Origin: Prorocentrum cordatum
Taxonomy: Eukaryota; Sar; Dinophyceae; Prorocentrales; Prorocentraceae
NCBI GenBank assembly: GCA_963575745.1
Contig: CAUYUJ010018052.1
Coordinates: forward strand, 72,501 to 136,500
Direction: 5' to 3'
DNA: 64,000 nucleotides
Under the pieces are notes generated by a model. The model saw only the letters and a list, made by a program, of their open reading frames with translations. It did not search any database and had not been told where the DNA came from. The translations under genes and the position numbers were made by a program. Below are positions 8,591 through 20,402 of the stretch, piece by piece. Within the stretch, counting starts at the first letter, position 1. Each line of letters starts with the position of its first letter.

Positions 8591-9770
8591 GTCGCAAGAG
8601 GCCCCAAGATGGCCCCAAGAGGCCCCCAGGAGGCTCCCAAGAGGCCTCCAAGAGACCCCCCAGAGGCCCCCAAGCGGCCCCAAGAGGCCCCCAAGAGGCC
8701 CCCAAGAGGCCCCCAAGAGGCCCCAAGAGGCCCCAAGAGGCCCCAAGAGGCCCCCAAGAGGCCCCCAAGAGGCCCCCAAGAGGCCCCCAAGAGGCCCCAA
8801 GAGGCTCCAAGAGGCCCCCAAGAGGCCCCACGAGGAGCCCGAACGACTCACACCAGGACGAGGGGCCCGAACGACTCACACCACGAAGAGCCCGAACGAC
8901 TCACACCACAAGGAGGGGCCCGAACGACTCACACCAGGACGAGGCGCCCGAACGACTCACACCACGAGGAGCCCGAACGACTCACACCACGACGCGGGCC
9001 CCGAACGACTCACACTACTACCACTTCTACCTCTACAATTACTACTTCTACGCATGGTGGTACGGCCACTACTACTACCAGTACTACTACTACGACTACT
9101 ACTATTCGACACCCCTCACGAGGATTCTGGCCCCGACGGGGGGGGGGAGAAAAGTGCTCGCCCCATCTGTGATCGATCGCCCGACAGATGGCCCCAAGAT
9201 TCCTCCCAGACCCCTCCCAAAGAGTCCCAAGAGGCCCCAAGAGGCCTCCAAGAGGCCCCCAAGATGCCCCCAAGAGGCGCCCAAGAGGCCCCAAGAGGCT
9301 CCCCCGAGGCACCCAAGACGCTCCTGGAAGCCCCTGGAGCCGCCAAGAGGCCCCCAAGACGCCCCAAACGGCCTCCAAGAGGCTCCCAAGAGGCCCGAAG
9401 AGGCTCCCCCAAGGCACCCAAGACGCTCCTAGAAGCCCCTGGGGCCGCCAAGAGGCCCCGAAGACGCCCCAAAAGGCCTCCAAGAGGCTCCCAAAACGAC
9501 TCACACCACGACGAGGGCCCCGAACGACTCACACCACGAGGAGCCCGAACGAGTCACACCAGGAGGAGGGGCCCGAACGACTCACACGACGACGAGGGGC
9601 CCGAACAACTCACACCACGAGAAGCCCGAACGACTCACACCAGGACGAAGAGCCCGAACGACTCACATCACGAAGAGCCCGAACGATTCACACCAGGAAG
9701 AAGGGCCCGAACGACTCACACCAGGACAAGAAACCCCAAACGACTCAAACCACGAGGAGCGCTTTCTCTC
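8590..9770. repeat. Alternating CCCCAAGAGGC and CCCGAACGACTCACACCA minisatellites
   Basis: Units of CCCCAAGAGGC fill about 8590-8835 and 9190-9495. Units of CCCGAACGACTCACACCA (24-30 bp period) fill about 8838-9010 and 9495-9765. An ACTACT-rich patch lies at 9010-9110. The same two-part arrangement therefore occurs twice in a row. Confidence 0.8.
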
Positions 9771-10007
9771 CCTCCTCCTCCGCCTCGTCCTTCTCCCGCT
9801 CCCACCACAAGGAGGATGTACAAGGAGGCGGGAGGAGGGAGGAACAGGGGAGATATGCGGGGGCAGGCGGAAACACGCCTGAAAAACACGACTGTCGGCA
9901 TGCTTCGCAAGAATTGCTGTTTTGAGATGGGCTGGTGGGGATACGCGAAGCGTAAAGAATTACCATGTGTTTTTGAAGGGCTTATTTTCAAATGTTGAAA
10001 TTCCCAT

Positions 10008-10148
10008 GTGTTTTTGGACCCTGACGTCACGATCTGCGTGAGGGGTGCCACCGATTTTCAGAATTTCGAGGATGTCCCGAGCGAAACGGCCAGAAAAATC
10101 GCGGACGCGTGCGCATTAATCGCCTCTGAGCTCTACTCCCTCGGAGAG
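10008..10148 (+). CDS. Possible single exon, unidentified protein
   Basis: A short stretch with balanced composition stands out from the repeats. It encodes FLDPDVTICVRGATDFQNFE followed by a helical-looking segment ending ASELYSLGE. It is followed by a good splice-donor sequence, GAG|GTGCGTATGAG, at 10149, just before an AT microsatellite. I do not recognise a family, and no matching next exon was found. The start given is the first in-frame ATG; an upstream splice acceptor is equally possible. Confidence 0.25.
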
Positions 10149-10157
10149 GTGCGTATG

Positions 10158-10252
10158 AGAATATATATATATATATATATATACGTATAGACATATATAT
10201 ATATATATATACTAGAACCATCGCGCGCGTTTCGCGCGCGCTCAGGTTCTAG
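10158..10252. repeat. (AT)n tract followed by a CTAGAACC hairpin
   Basis: AT repeats run from about 10158 to 10210. At 10212-10252, CTAGAACC and GGTTCTAG bracket two CGCGCGCG blocks separated by TTT, giving a strong GC stem-loop. Confidence 0.7.
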
Positions 10253-10299
10253 CCCAGGCCAGGGGCGCGCTTGAGGATCTTGGACAGCGCTATCAAGCA

Positions 10300-13200
10300 C
10301 AGGCGCGTGACATAGTCGTGCCTCCTGAGGGCCTCTTGGAAACCTCTTGGGTCTTCGTGGGGGCATCTGAAGGGCTTCTGGGGGGCCCTTCATGCTTCCT
10401 CAATTGGCTGTTGCAGGCACTTCTTGGGTGCTTCTCGGGGGGCATCTTGGGGCTTCTTGGGGTCCCTTGGGGGCATCGTCAGGGTTCTCCGGGCAGTCGG
10501 AAAGTGATGTTCTGCAGCCTGAAGCAGACAATTGGCCGTCTTGGCTGCGTAGAGGCCCGGCTTGAGGCCACATTGGTGCAAGCCAGAAGCCTCCTGGGGC
10601 CTCCTTGAAGCAATTTTGATTGGCCCCGTGTACGTCTCCTGTGAGCCTTTTGTGGCCTGGTGGGGGGCTTTGGTGGGCCTCGTTGAACCACTTGGGGACT
10701 CTTGGGGCCTCCTGTGGGCCTCTTAGGCCGAAAGGCTCTGCTGTTGGGTTCGCGTTCACCTTCTTGGGGCTCTCTTGGGGCCCTCTTGGGGCCCTCTCGG
10801 GCCGTCTTGGGCGCCTCGGGCACCGTCTTGGGGCCCTCGTGGGCCGTCTTGGGGCCCTCTTGGAGGCCCCTGCGGTTTTGGGGGCCTCTTGGGCCGTCTT
10901 GGAGCGTCGGGACGCCAAAAGGCTGGGAACTTTAAAATCCATCAGAAGCCGATGGGAAAACATTGCTTCTTGGAACCTCTTCGGCCTTCTGGGGAGCTTC
11001 TTGAGGGCCTCTTGGGTCCCATTTGGGGGCCTCTGGGGCTTCCTGAGAGCCTCTCGGGGTGGAAGGCTCGGATTTTCGGTTCGTCTTACCCCTCTTGGGC
11101 CCCCCTTGGGGCCGTATTGGTGCCCTCTCTGGCTGTCTTGGGCCCTGTTGGAGGCCTCGTGGGCTATCTTGGATTGGTCTTGGAGGCCTTTTGGGCCGTC
11201 TTGGAGCGTCAGGACGCCAAAAGGCTGAAAACTCTAACATCAGTCAAACACCTACGGCAAGACATGGATTTGTGCCTCTTGGGGCCTTCGTGGGAGGCCT
11301 CTTGGATACGCTTCGGCCCCCTGGGGGGCTTTTTGGGGCCTCTTGGAGCCTGTTAGGGCTTCTCGGGGCCTCCTGAGAGCCTCTCGGGATGGAAGACTAG
11401 GATTTTCGGGTCGTGTCAACCCTCCATCTTGGGGCCGTGTTGGGGCCCTCTCGCTCCGCCTTGGACGCCTCTGGCGCCGTCTGGGGACCCCCGTGGGCTG
11501 TCTTGAGACCGTCTTCGAGGCCTCTGGGGATGCCTTGGAGCGGAAATTGAAGCCTCTTGGGCCGTCGTGGGGCGTCAGGAAACTCAAAAGGCGAGAACTC
11601 GAAAATTGATCAAAAACCAAAGGAAAACAAATTAGTGGTGCCTCCTGGGGCTCCTTGGGAGCCATCTGGGAGACCTCTTGGGGCGTCTTGGAAGCCTCTT
11701 GGACAGTCAGGGACCAATTCTGGGGTGATCTCGGGCGGTCATTGGTCGTGTTCGTTGTCTGGAAACGCCATTTCTGGCAGGGCCGTCTTCTGGCGATTTT
11801 ACAAGGCCCCCAGCGCCACGGCAGGGCCCCCGGGCCTCCTGGCGCGAGGGCCCCATCCCGGGCCCCACCTCGTGCCCGCGGCAGGGCGTCCCTGGGCCGT
11901 CTCGGCGCCCTCGTGGGCCGTCTCGGCGCCCTCGTGGGGTGTCTGAAATCCATCAAAAATCGAAGGACAATCAATGATTTTGGCGTCCCTTTGAGCCGTG
12001 TTGGAAGCCTTGTGGGCCGTCTGGGGGCCATCTTGGGCGCGTTCGAACGATATGTCCTCGTTTCGGGGCCTCCTGGGGGCCTCTTGCGGCCCTTTTCGTT
12101 TGTGTTGGGGCTTTCTTGGGCCGTGTGGGGGCGGCCCTGGGCTGTCTCGGCGCCCTCTTGGAAGCCTGTTTGGGAGATTTCTGGGTGTCCTGGACCGTCC
12201 TCCTTCAACGTCGGCGGCACTGACCGTAAGACTTCCTGGGAACATGATTTGTTGGGGTGTCGTTGGGCGCCTCCGGAGGCTTCGGAACCTGACGCGTTTC
12301 CGAGCGTGACGGCAGGTAGCGCTGCTTGGGGCTCTCGTGTTTTTATCCTGGCGGGCGTTTAGGGAACATGGTTTGGGGAGAAGGCGGCAACCCGAGAATC
12401 ATGTTCCCAGGAAGCTTTCCGGGAACATAATTTGTTCGGCTCTCCTAACAGGGGGGCCTCTGGGGGCTTACCGAGGGGCCCTTTTTGGCCTTGTCGGCAA
12501 GCCTATTGGAAACATGGTTGGGGCGGTGGACGGAAGCCCAAGGAATCATGCTCCCGGAAAGCTCTGGGAAATACGATTTACCGAAGTCTCTTGGGGGCCC
12601 GCAGGGGGCCTCCCTGGGGCCCCTTGGGAACTCATTGGGGCTTCCGGGGGGCCTCTTGGGAGCCTCACGGGGCTTCTTGGGAGCCTCTTGATGGCCTCCG
12701 GGGGCGTCCTAGGAGCCTCTCAGGCTGGAGACCTTGAAATGTCGCGCTCTTCGGGCCCTCTTGGGTCGCTCTTGGGGCTCTCTTGGGGCGCTCTCGAAGC
12801 CCTGTTGAATTATCTGGGGAGCCTCCTGGGCCGTCTCTGGTCTTTCTTGGGAGCCTCTTCGGCCGTCTTGGAGCGATCTGAACGGCCTCTGACGCCGTCC
12901 GGGACCGTGGGGAGGCGGAACATGCGATAGCGCAAAAATGCGGGGCCCTGTGGAGGGGCCTCTGGAGGCGCTCTTGGGGCGTTTTGGCGGCGTCGTCGGC
13001 CGTCCTGAGGCCATCTTCGGCGTGTCCGGGGCCTCTTGAGGCTGTCTTGGCAAGCTTTAGGGCCCTCTTGGCGTGTCGTGGCGCGTTTGGGAGCGGACCT
13101 GGGCAGTCCCGGGAGCGCTGGGGGCTGTTGAATGCTAGGTGTTGTCTTGGAGGCGGAGGCTGTTGAGTGCAGGGTGGCGCGTGCTACGCGGAAGGCGGGC

Positions 13201-13427
13201 GAGCGGCCAGGCGGGCGGCGGGCGGGCGGGTGGCGGGCGGGCGGGCGGGTCGGGATTTGAATGAATTCCTTAAGGGTGCTCTCTTGCAGCGGGAGCTTGT
13301 TGAGCACAGGGTGTTGCCTTGAAGACGGGGGCTGTTGACTACAGGGTGTTGTCTTGGAGACTGAAGCTGTTGAGTACAGAGTGGTGCGTGCTACGCGGAC
13401 GGCGAACGGGCGGCGGGTGCCCTAGGT
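10300..13427. repeat. Long degenerate CTTGGGG minisatellite field
   Basis: More than 3 kb of words like CTTGGGGCCCTCTTGGGCCGT. Open frames on both strands are compositional artefacts. Within it, about 12360-12450 and 12505-12590 are diverged copies sharing GGAACATGGTTTGG and GAATCATG. At 13190-13260 there is a GGGCGGGC run. Confidence 0.75.
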
Positions 13428-13890
13428 GGTGGGTCAGAGGCCTCATGGGTGTTGGTTTGGATCTCGTGGTTGGCCTGTCGGGAACGTCGTGAACGCAGTT
13501 TCGCATCTTCTCGGTGACCGTTTTGGGGCCGTAGTGGGGCCTCCTCGGGGCTGTTTTGTGGCCTTTTGAAGCCTCGTTTGGGCCTCCTGGGTGCCTCTCG
13601 GGGGCCTCCTGGGGCCTCTTGGGGGCTCCTTGGGGCCTCCTGGGGCACTCTTCAAGCGGGAGGGTCGAATTTTGGATTCGTGGTCCCCTCTTGGGCGCAT
13701 CTTGGGGCCGTCTTGGGGCTCTCTTGGGCTGTCTTGGGCGCCTCTGGGGTCGTCTGGGGGCCCTCTTGGGCCGTCTTTGGGCGCTCTTGGAGGCCTATTG
13801 GGCCGTCTTGGAACGTCGGACAGCCGAAAAGGCTTAATCTCTCCAAAACCTTTGAAAAATTACCGATTTCGGCCGCTTGAAGCGCTCTGG
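13428..13890. repeat. Second copy of the 271-740 segment
   Basis: The segment matches 271-740 closely, from GGTGGGTCAGAGGCCTCA through AACGTCGGACAGCCGAAAAG. The two copies lie in the same orientation about 13.2 kb apart, on either side of the retroelement. Confidence 0.8.
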
Positions 13891-14230
13891 AGAGGCTGGA
13901 GCACTGGACCCAGGACCCCCGGAGGAGCCTCCGAAAGTCGAAGGGCGACAAGAAGATCGGCGGGAGGCGAGCCGAGAAGTCGAAGGGGCGAGCGCGGTCC
14001 CGAGGGTTGACCGGGGCGGGGACGGCGTCGACGACGACGACGCCGACCACAGCGACACCGCCGACGACGGAGAATTCTCTCTGGGATCCGAGGGCCTCTG
14101 CGCTGGCCCGGGGCGGGATGTGCCACCGCAGGAGGGCCACGGCGCGCATGGCGTCCAGGAGGCCGTTTTCTTGGACAAGCGGCGGCGGCGGTCCGAAAAT
14201 CGGCTCGTCCGCACCGTCCGTTGTAAGGTT
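13890..14230. other. Non-repetitive GC-rich island, no gene assigned
   Basis: About 340 bp of complex sequence inside minisatellite. Open frames exist on both strands. The plus frame is acidic (VDDDDADHSDTADDGEFSL). The minus frame has a hydrophobic stretch (FSVVGGVAVVGVVVVDAV). Neither can be preferred without transcript evidence. Confidence 0.4.
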
Positions 14231-14249
14231 CCTCGGGGCTGTTTGGGAG

Positions 14250-15480
14250 CCTCGTGAAGCCTCATTCGGGCCTCCTGGGTGCCTCTGGGGGGTCTCCTGG
14301 GGCCTCTTGTGGCCCCCGGGACCCTGTGGAGGCGGGAGGCTCGAATTTCCGGTTCGCGATTCCCCTCTTGGAGCCCTCTTGGTGCCGTCTTGGGCCTCTC
14401 TTCGCCCGTCTTGGGCGCGTCTTGGGCCGTCTTGGGGCCCTCCAGAGCCGTCTTGAGGGCCTCTTGGAGGCCTCTTGGGCTGTCTTGGGGCGTCCGCGGG
14501 GGGCCTGTGAGCCGTCGTGGAGCGTCGGAAAGCTGAAAAGACGGGAAAGGTAAAATGTATCCAAAACCTTTGTAAAATTAGCGATGTTGGCCTCTTGGGG
14601 CCCTCTGGGGGGGCGGCCTCTTGGAGGCCTCTTGGAGCGTCTTCGGGGCCTCTTTGGCCGTCTTGGGGTTATCTTGGGGGTCTCCTGGGGCCTCTTGGCG
14701 CCCGGCTCGAATTTCGGGTTCGCGGTTCCCCTCTTGGGGCCGTCTTGGACCTCTCTTCGCCCGTCTTGGGCGCGTCTTGGCGCCCTCCAGAGCCGTCTTG
14801 AGGCCCTCTTGGAGGCCTCTTGGGCTGTCTTGGGGCGTCTGCGGGAGGCCTGTGAGCCGTCGTGGAGCGTCGGAGAGCTGAAAAAGCGGGAAAGGCAAAA
14901 TGTGCCCAAAACCTTAGTAAAATTAACGATTTGGGCCTCTTGGGGCCCTCTGGGGGGGCCTCTTGGAGGCATCTTGAAGCGTCTTGGGGGCCTCTTTGGC
15001 CGTCTTGGGTTTATCTTGGGGGTCTCCTAGGGCCTCTTGGCGCCCCTTTGGGGCCTCCCGGGGCCCTGTGGAGGCGGGAGGCTCGAATTTCCGGTTCGCG
15101 GTTCCCCTCTTGGAGCCCTCTTGGGGCCGTCTTGGGCCTCTCTTCGCCGGTCTTGGGCGCGTCTTGGGCCGTCTTGGGGCCCTCCAGAGCCGTCTTGAGG
15201 CCCTCTTGGAGGCCTCTTGGGCTGTCTTGGGGCGTCTGCGGGAGGCCTGTGAGCCGTCGTGGAGCGTCGGAAAGCTGAAAAGGCGGGAAAGGCAACATGT
15301 ATCCAAAACCTTCGTAAAATGTACGATTTTGGCCTCTTGGGGCTCTCTGGGGGGGGGCTCTTGGAGGCCTCTTGGAGCGTCTTGGGAGCCTCTTTGGCCG
15401 TCTTGGGCTTATCTTGGGGCCCTCTTGGCGCCCTCTTGGGCCGTCTGGGAGCCATCTTGGGCGTCTTGGATCGATCGTAA
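14250..15480. repeat. Three-copy tandem repeat, unit 345-397 bp
   Basis: The landmark TGTGAGCCGTCGTGGAGCGT occurs at 14506, 14851 and 15248. Each copy also carries AAAAC-CTT-GTAAAAT and a CTTGGGG-rich arm. This shows higher-order organisation built from the minisatellite. Confidence 0.85.
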
Positions 15481-15486
15481 GCGTCT

Positions 15487-15518
15487 CGAAAAAAAAAAAA
15501 AGAAAAAAAAAAGAAAAA

Positions 15519-15556
<38 letters not shown>

Positions 15557-15584
15557 AAAAAGAGAAAAAAAAAAAAAAGAAGCA
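15487..15584. repeat. A-rich tract
   Basis: Nearly 100 bp of poly-A interrupted by single G or C bases. Confidence 0.9.
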
Positions 15585-15694
15585 CGCTTGGACCGTCTTC
15601 GGCGCCTCTTGGGCCGGACAAGGGCGCTCCCGGAGGCCCGATCCTCCCATGGGGGGTTGCAGCCCCGGCCAGGGAGCCCCCGGCCCTGTAGCCT

Positions 15695-15696
<2 letters not shown>

Positions 15697-15734
<38 letters not shown>

Positions 15735-15871
15735 CAGAAATGTAGGTACGTGGACGGATGAGACTTGATACTGAAGGGCTTGGAGGGAATACAAGAGGAG
15801 GAGGAGGAGGAGGAGGAGGAGGAGGAGGAGGAGGAGGAGGAGGAGGAGGAGGAGGAGGAGGAGGAGGAGGA
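15697..15871. repeat. (AT)n at 15697-15731 and (GGA)n at 15795-15871
   Basis: Two uninterrupted microsatellites. The interval 15872-16210 has no recognisable gene. Confidence 0.95.
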
Positions 15872-16211
15872 TCGGGGGGCATCTAACAATCTGTACAATC
15901 GGGACTACCCTCGGGACAACATAACCATCGGGGCAACCATCGGGACAACTATATGTGTGACTATATATATATATGTGTGTGTGTGCATTTATCTAACTGT
16001 ACAAATATAACCGGCATAAGCCCAAAACGGCAAGGCTGGCCCTCTCCGCGCATGTTTTCATGCAGGAATTCAGTATTCGCAGTTCCCCGGAGCACGCGCA
16101 TCTTGCTTGATGTGGTTTGGTTTGGTTTCGAGCCGCGTCCAGACGTGGAGCCGCGGCGACCAGCCCTGAAATACATATGTAAATGTAGATGTGGATACAT
16201 GTGGGAAATCA

Positions 16212-16287
16212 TCCCTCCTCCCCCCCCTCCTCCTCCTCCTCCTCCTTCTCCTCCCCCTCCTCCTCCTCCTCCTCCTCCTCCTCCTCC
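16212..16287. repeat. (TCC)n microsatellite
   Basis: TCC units with a few C-run interruptions. Between here and 16570, a ~30-bp minisatellite (GTGCATAGGATTGTGGTGCC words, 16418-16510) is the only notable feature. Confidence 0.9.
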
Positions 16288-16607
16288 GCAGTGCGGTACC
16301 TGTTCAAAATGGGGCTCTCGCCTGGGCGCCGCGGACATTTGTCTTGACAGTTGGCAATCGTTACGCGGATGGAAGGCGGTGCCTTTCCAAAGTTGGGCTC
16401 TCGCACATCATCCGTGCAGTGCATGGGATTGTGGCGTGCAATGCATAGGAGTGTGGTGCCGTGCCGCGCCGCGCAGTGCATAGGATTGTGGTGCCGCGTC
16501 GTGCATAGGGGCTGGCCGCCTCCAATTGCGCGCGCCCTCCTCTACCGCCGCGGGGGGCAGACCATCCGTCCGTGACATGTTGCCAAATTGTTAGCGCTTG
16601 GGCCGCC

Positions 16608-17288
16608 ATGGGTTCCTCGGGCCCCTCGGCCCACATTACCATCGGCCCCGCGGGCCGCCATGGCGCGCTCGAGCTCGGGGAGCCGCTCCCGCCCGTCGAG
16701 CTCGAGCTCGAGCACGAGCAGCTTGAGCAGTGCGACGGTGCGCCGTGGGATTCGGCGCGGTGGATGAGGGCAGCGGAGCAGGAGCGGTGGACTCGGGGCT
16801 GCTCGCTCATGAAGGGCATCTTCCAGACCATCGCTGCCGAGTTAGCGGCGGACGAGGCGGCGGCGCAGGAGGCGGCGCTGCCAGCTCAGGCGGCAGCGGC
16901 GGCAGCTCAGGGGGCGGCGCGGCCAGCCCCGCCCTGCCCCGCGTGCCTCGCGTTGGAGTTGAAGCCAGATATTCGGCCCAAGGCGAGGCACGCGTGCGCG
17001 CGGCGCGCTGGGGCGAAGACATCACGTTGGGTGCCCGGCAGCAGCAGCAGCAGCAGCAGCGCCGTCGAGCTGGGTTCCATCACGAAGCCCAAGGGCTGCT
17101 GGCTGTTGCAATGCAGGTCTGAGTCAAAGTGGACGGCACAGCTACCGCCTGGCATCAAGCTTGACGGATGCATGAGGGTGAAGAGGAAGTTCGACCCTCT
17201 CGTCGAGGGCTCCGAGAAGGCGGTGTACAACGTCGCGATCAGCTTCCTCCAGGAAGCCACCAGGCGCGGGCTGGTGGAGGCAGCTTGA
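16608..17288 (+). CDS. Hypothetical protein with CxxC...HxC motif and AP2-like C-terminal domain
   Basis: The start at 16608 is preferred over the in-frame ATG at 16572 because its context GCCGCCATGG is an ideal eukaryotic start; the product would be 226 residues. Composition is protein-like. An Ala-rich middle is followed by CPAC...HAC (a possible zinc site). The last ~60 residues carry W-x-A-x-L, then KRKFDPLVEGSEKAVYN and VAISFL. This spacing resembles the AP2 DNA-binding fold of plants and alveolates (W in the sheet, F and G before the helix, Ala-rich helix), but the match is weak. Just downstream in another frame, 17290-17452 encodes FIDMHAASGFYDLTSDELL and stops, so a frameshift or intron may hide a longer protein. 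A 7-unit CAG run near 17040 encodes serines. Confidence 0.5.
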   Translation: MGSSGPSAHITIGPAGRHGALELGEPLPPVELELEHEQLEQCDGAPWDSARWMRAAEQERWTRGCSLMKGIFQTIAAELAADEAAAQEAALPAQAAAAAAQGAARPAPPCPACLALELKPDIRPKARHACARRAGAKTSRWVPGSSSSSSSAVELGSITKPKGCWLLQCRSESKWTAQLPPGIKLDGCMRVKRKFDPLVEGSEKAVYNVAISFLQEATRRGLVEAA

Positions 17289-17452
17289 GGCCCGTTCTCG
17301 TGGCGCTCCTGGGGCAGATTGCGGCGGGTGCAGATCATTCCGCCTTCATTGACATGCACGCTGCTTCTGGTTTCTACGACCTCACATCCGACGAGTTGCT
17401 GCGATGCCAGATGTTTGGCACAGCTTTGCTCTCGGCGTCGCGCGGCATTTAG
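17289..17452 (+). other. Coding-like extension in a shifted frame
   Basis: The frame reads RPVLVALLGQIAAGADHSAF then IDMHAASGFYDLTSDELL and ends at 17452. It could be the continuation of the 16608 gene after a frameshift or a short intron. Confidence 0.3.
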
Positions 17453-17469
17453 CCGCGCGCTCGCAGTCG

Positions 17470-17565
17470 ACTGCATACGGCGGTGGCTGCACATGCGTGT
17501 CTTGTTTATAAGCCTGGTGAGCTGCGTACGGCGGTGGCTGCACGTGCGTGCCTTGTTTATAAGCA

Positions 17566-17619
<54 letters not shown>

Positions 17620-17640
17620 ACCGTCGCCGTCGCCGTCGCG
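17470..17640. repeat. Two tandem ~54-bp units, then (GTC/GCC)n
   Basis: CATACGGCGGTGGCTGCAC and TGCGTGTCTTGTTTATAAGC are repeated at 17473 and about 17526. A GTC/GCC trinucleotide tract follows (17566-17640). Confidence 0.85.
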
Positions 17641-17744
17641 GGGATTCCGTGGATCTGAGCTGGGCCTCCGTCCCTGGTGCGCGGTGCGCGCCGAGTGGGC
17701 CCAGTCCCGGCCCAAGAAGGCCCCGGCCGAAGAAGGCCCCGGCC

Positions 17745-17850
17745 CGAGAATCTTCTTCGAGGTCTGCCCCTTCCGAGAACCACGCGGGCGTATCGACCCA
17801 TTCGCCAGGACCAGCTCTTCATCCCGAGTGGTCTTCTGACGGTCCCAGGT
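17745..17850. repeat. Interspersed repeat, family F13 (copy 1)
   Basis: CCAGGACCAGCTCTTCATCC and GACGGTCCC match 63190-63330 in the same orientation. Positions 17851-18960 hold no recognisable gene; 18385-18470 contains several TGGTCTCATC words. Confidence 0.55.
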
Positions 17851-19099
17851 GGTGAGGCAGGCACATGCAGCCGTTCCCTTCCAAGCAGCACCCTCCAGGC
17901 CATCAACGGTGTTGACGTGGTTTCCCCTCGGCCGAGGTGGCCTCATCCGGCCCCCGTCGGCGGGGGAGTGGTGTAACCAGTTTCGCGCGTTCTCAAACAA
18001 CGCAACGGGTGTCGACAGGCGTGGTGATGATGAACATGTGTCAGCCCGTTTGGGGTGATCCTGAACAGTGTATGTGTCTTCCTCGCGCTCCTACTCCTTC
18101 TCGTCCTTCCTCTGTTTCCTTCTCCATTTCCCCGCATTCCTCCTTCGTTTACGATTGGCCCGTCGGGTGCAATGAGGCATGCGCTGGTGTGTTGTCTGTT
18201 CTACTCTGTAGCTGTTTTCTACGTCACGCAGTGTAAAACCTGAAGATTTCCCAAAAGCACTAGTGCACCCACACCATGATATTTGCAGTGCTATGGCTCG
18301 ACGTCCTGGCGTCGGGTGCCATCCGCGCGTCGTGCACTACGCGCACATGCTCACAACCTCGCTCGATCATCCATCATAGATGCTCGTGTCGTGGCGTGGT
18401 CTCATCGTGGTCTCATCGTGTTTTTGGTGGTCTCATCTGGTTATCCGTGGTCTCATGGCTGGTTGTGTTCCTTCACCGATGCTCGCGTGCATACGCATGC
18501 TCATCATAGCATGCCCTGGCCTGGCTTACGCTGCTTTGAAGATCGCGTATACTCAGCATGATACATCAGGTGAGGACTCTGGCAGCTGGAAGATGCTAAA
18601 TACTTCTGCTTGGGGCCACGTTTCGCGCATGCTCACGATTACCAATAAACGACCAGTTGCGCCGTAGGACAGACGACGACACGACGACAGGACGAGGAGG
18701 GCAAGGGGAGGGGAGGGACGAAAAGGCAGTGGCGTGGGGGGAGGGGTATCGAGGACAAGAGAGAAAGATGAGGGCAGACGACATCTCCAACGCGATACGG
18801 AAATCCGCATACCATTTTGGATCATACCACTCTGTCCCTATCTCATTGAGACCCAAAGGGCTTGTGGATAAGGGAACGTTAACGGGGAAATGATGATACC
18901 ACCAGGAGGTGTCGAGAGGAAATGATGAGACCAACCAGAGGAGCGCAGGGCTTGCTTAAAGCTTAAACTCTTCGAGTCCCAGCTTTACCAGTCCCAGGGC
19001 CCAGCGAGGGGCCCGAGAGGCCGAACATCAAAGGAGCCCCCCCTTCGCGATTTGTCACCACGCGAAAAGGGACTGGGCCTCGTTCTCCCCCGTCGCCGA

Positions 19100-19220
<121 letters not shown>

Positions 19221-19224
19221 CCCG

Positions 19225-19520
19225 AGCTCCACGCTGGCCTCCATGCGGAGGCGGCTCAGCGCCCGCTGCCGGCGGCAGACGCGGCAGCGCAAGCCCTCCT
19301 CCAGGGACCGCAGCAGGTCGCCGATACAGGCGGCCTCGTCGGCCGCCCCGGCGTCGGCGGCGGCGGCCGGGGGCGCGGCGGCCGCCATCTCGGACGCCCC
19401 GGGGCTCGAGGAGGAGGGGGAGCCAGGGGGCTCCAGCGCCGATCCAAAAAAACCGCGCGGACCTCCGACTTGTCGTGTCTCTGTCATCGTTTGCTCCCCC
19501 ATATACATGCTCCCACACAC
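19225..19520 (-). other. Coding-like island, unidentified
   Basis: The minus frame reads CIGDLLRSLEEGLRCRVCRR then RLRMEASVELGD before the Asp run, with a CRVC motif. Its upstream part (19428-19468) is a remnant of the F1 foldback element rather than coding sequence. No family was recognised. Confidence 0.3.
19428..19468. repeat. F1 foldback element remnant (one arm)
   Basis: CCAGCGCCGATCC and CCGCGCGGACCTCCGA match the right arm of the F1 family; the left arm is missing. Confidence 0.6.
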
Positions 19521-19525
19521 CCTGA

Positions 19526-19586
19526 GTCGTCGTCGTCATCCTCGTCCACGTCCCCGTCCTCGTCCTCGTCCTCGTCCTTGTCCTCG

Positions 19587-19618
<32 letters not shown>

Positions 19619-20166
19619 GTCAACCGCCTCCTCATCCTCCTCCTCCTCCTCCTCCTCCTCCTCCTCTTCTCCTCCTCCTCCTCCTTCCTCTCCTCCTCCT
19701 CCTCCTCCTCCTCCTCCTCCTCCTCCTCCTCCTGCTCCTGCTCCTCCCTGGCTCCTGCTCCTGCTCCTGCTCCTGCCCTGCCCTCTCCTGCTCCTGCTCC
19801 TGCTCCCTCCCCCTCCCTCCTCCTCCTCCTCCTCCTCCTCCTCCTCCTCCTCCTCCTCCTCCTCCTCCTCCTCCTCCTCCTCCTCCTCCTCCTCCTCCTC
19901 CTCCTCCTCCTCCTCCTCCTCTCCTCCTCCCCCTCCTCCTCCGCCTCCTCCTCCTCCTCCTCCTCCTCCCCTCCTCCTCCTCCTCCTCCTCCTCCTCCTC
20001 CTCCTCCTCCTCCTCCTCCTCCTCCTCCTCCTCCTCCTCCTCCTCCTCCTCCTCCTCCGCCCTCCTCCTCCTCCTCCTCCTCCTCCTCCTCCTCCTCCTC
20101 TTCCTCCTCCTCTCCTCCTCCTCCTCCTCCTCCTCCTCCTCCTCCTCCTCCTCCTCCCCCTCCTCG
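19526..20166. repeat. Very long TCG then TCC/CTC trinucleotide tract
   Basis: More than 600 bp of polypyrimidine, mostly TCC, with C-run and CTG interruptions. It is a homopurine/homopyrimidine tract of the kind that can form triplex DNA. Confidence 0.95.
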
Positions 20167-20402
20167 TCCTGTTCCCCCAAGGTGGTGGCACGCTCCGCCA
20201 GGGCCGCGCCGCTCGTCTCCACATTCGACGGGGCGACGCGGCGGGCACATGCCGCTGCGCCACGCTGACCTCGAGCGGGCCCCCCTGGGCGGCGAGGCCG
20301 CCTTCGTGCACCACTCGGAAGACTGGGGCGGGGCGGGGCCCAACCAACCTCCGATCCGAGCGCAGGAAGATTCCGCTGCCGGCCTGCGGTGGGTGGGTGG
20401 GG
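20167..20402. other. Unique island between TCC tracts
   Basis: About 235 bp of complex sequence. A minus frame reads SNVETSGAALAERATTLGEQ into an acidic Glu run, which could be the acidic tail of a protein, but nothing is recognised. Confidence 0.3.
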
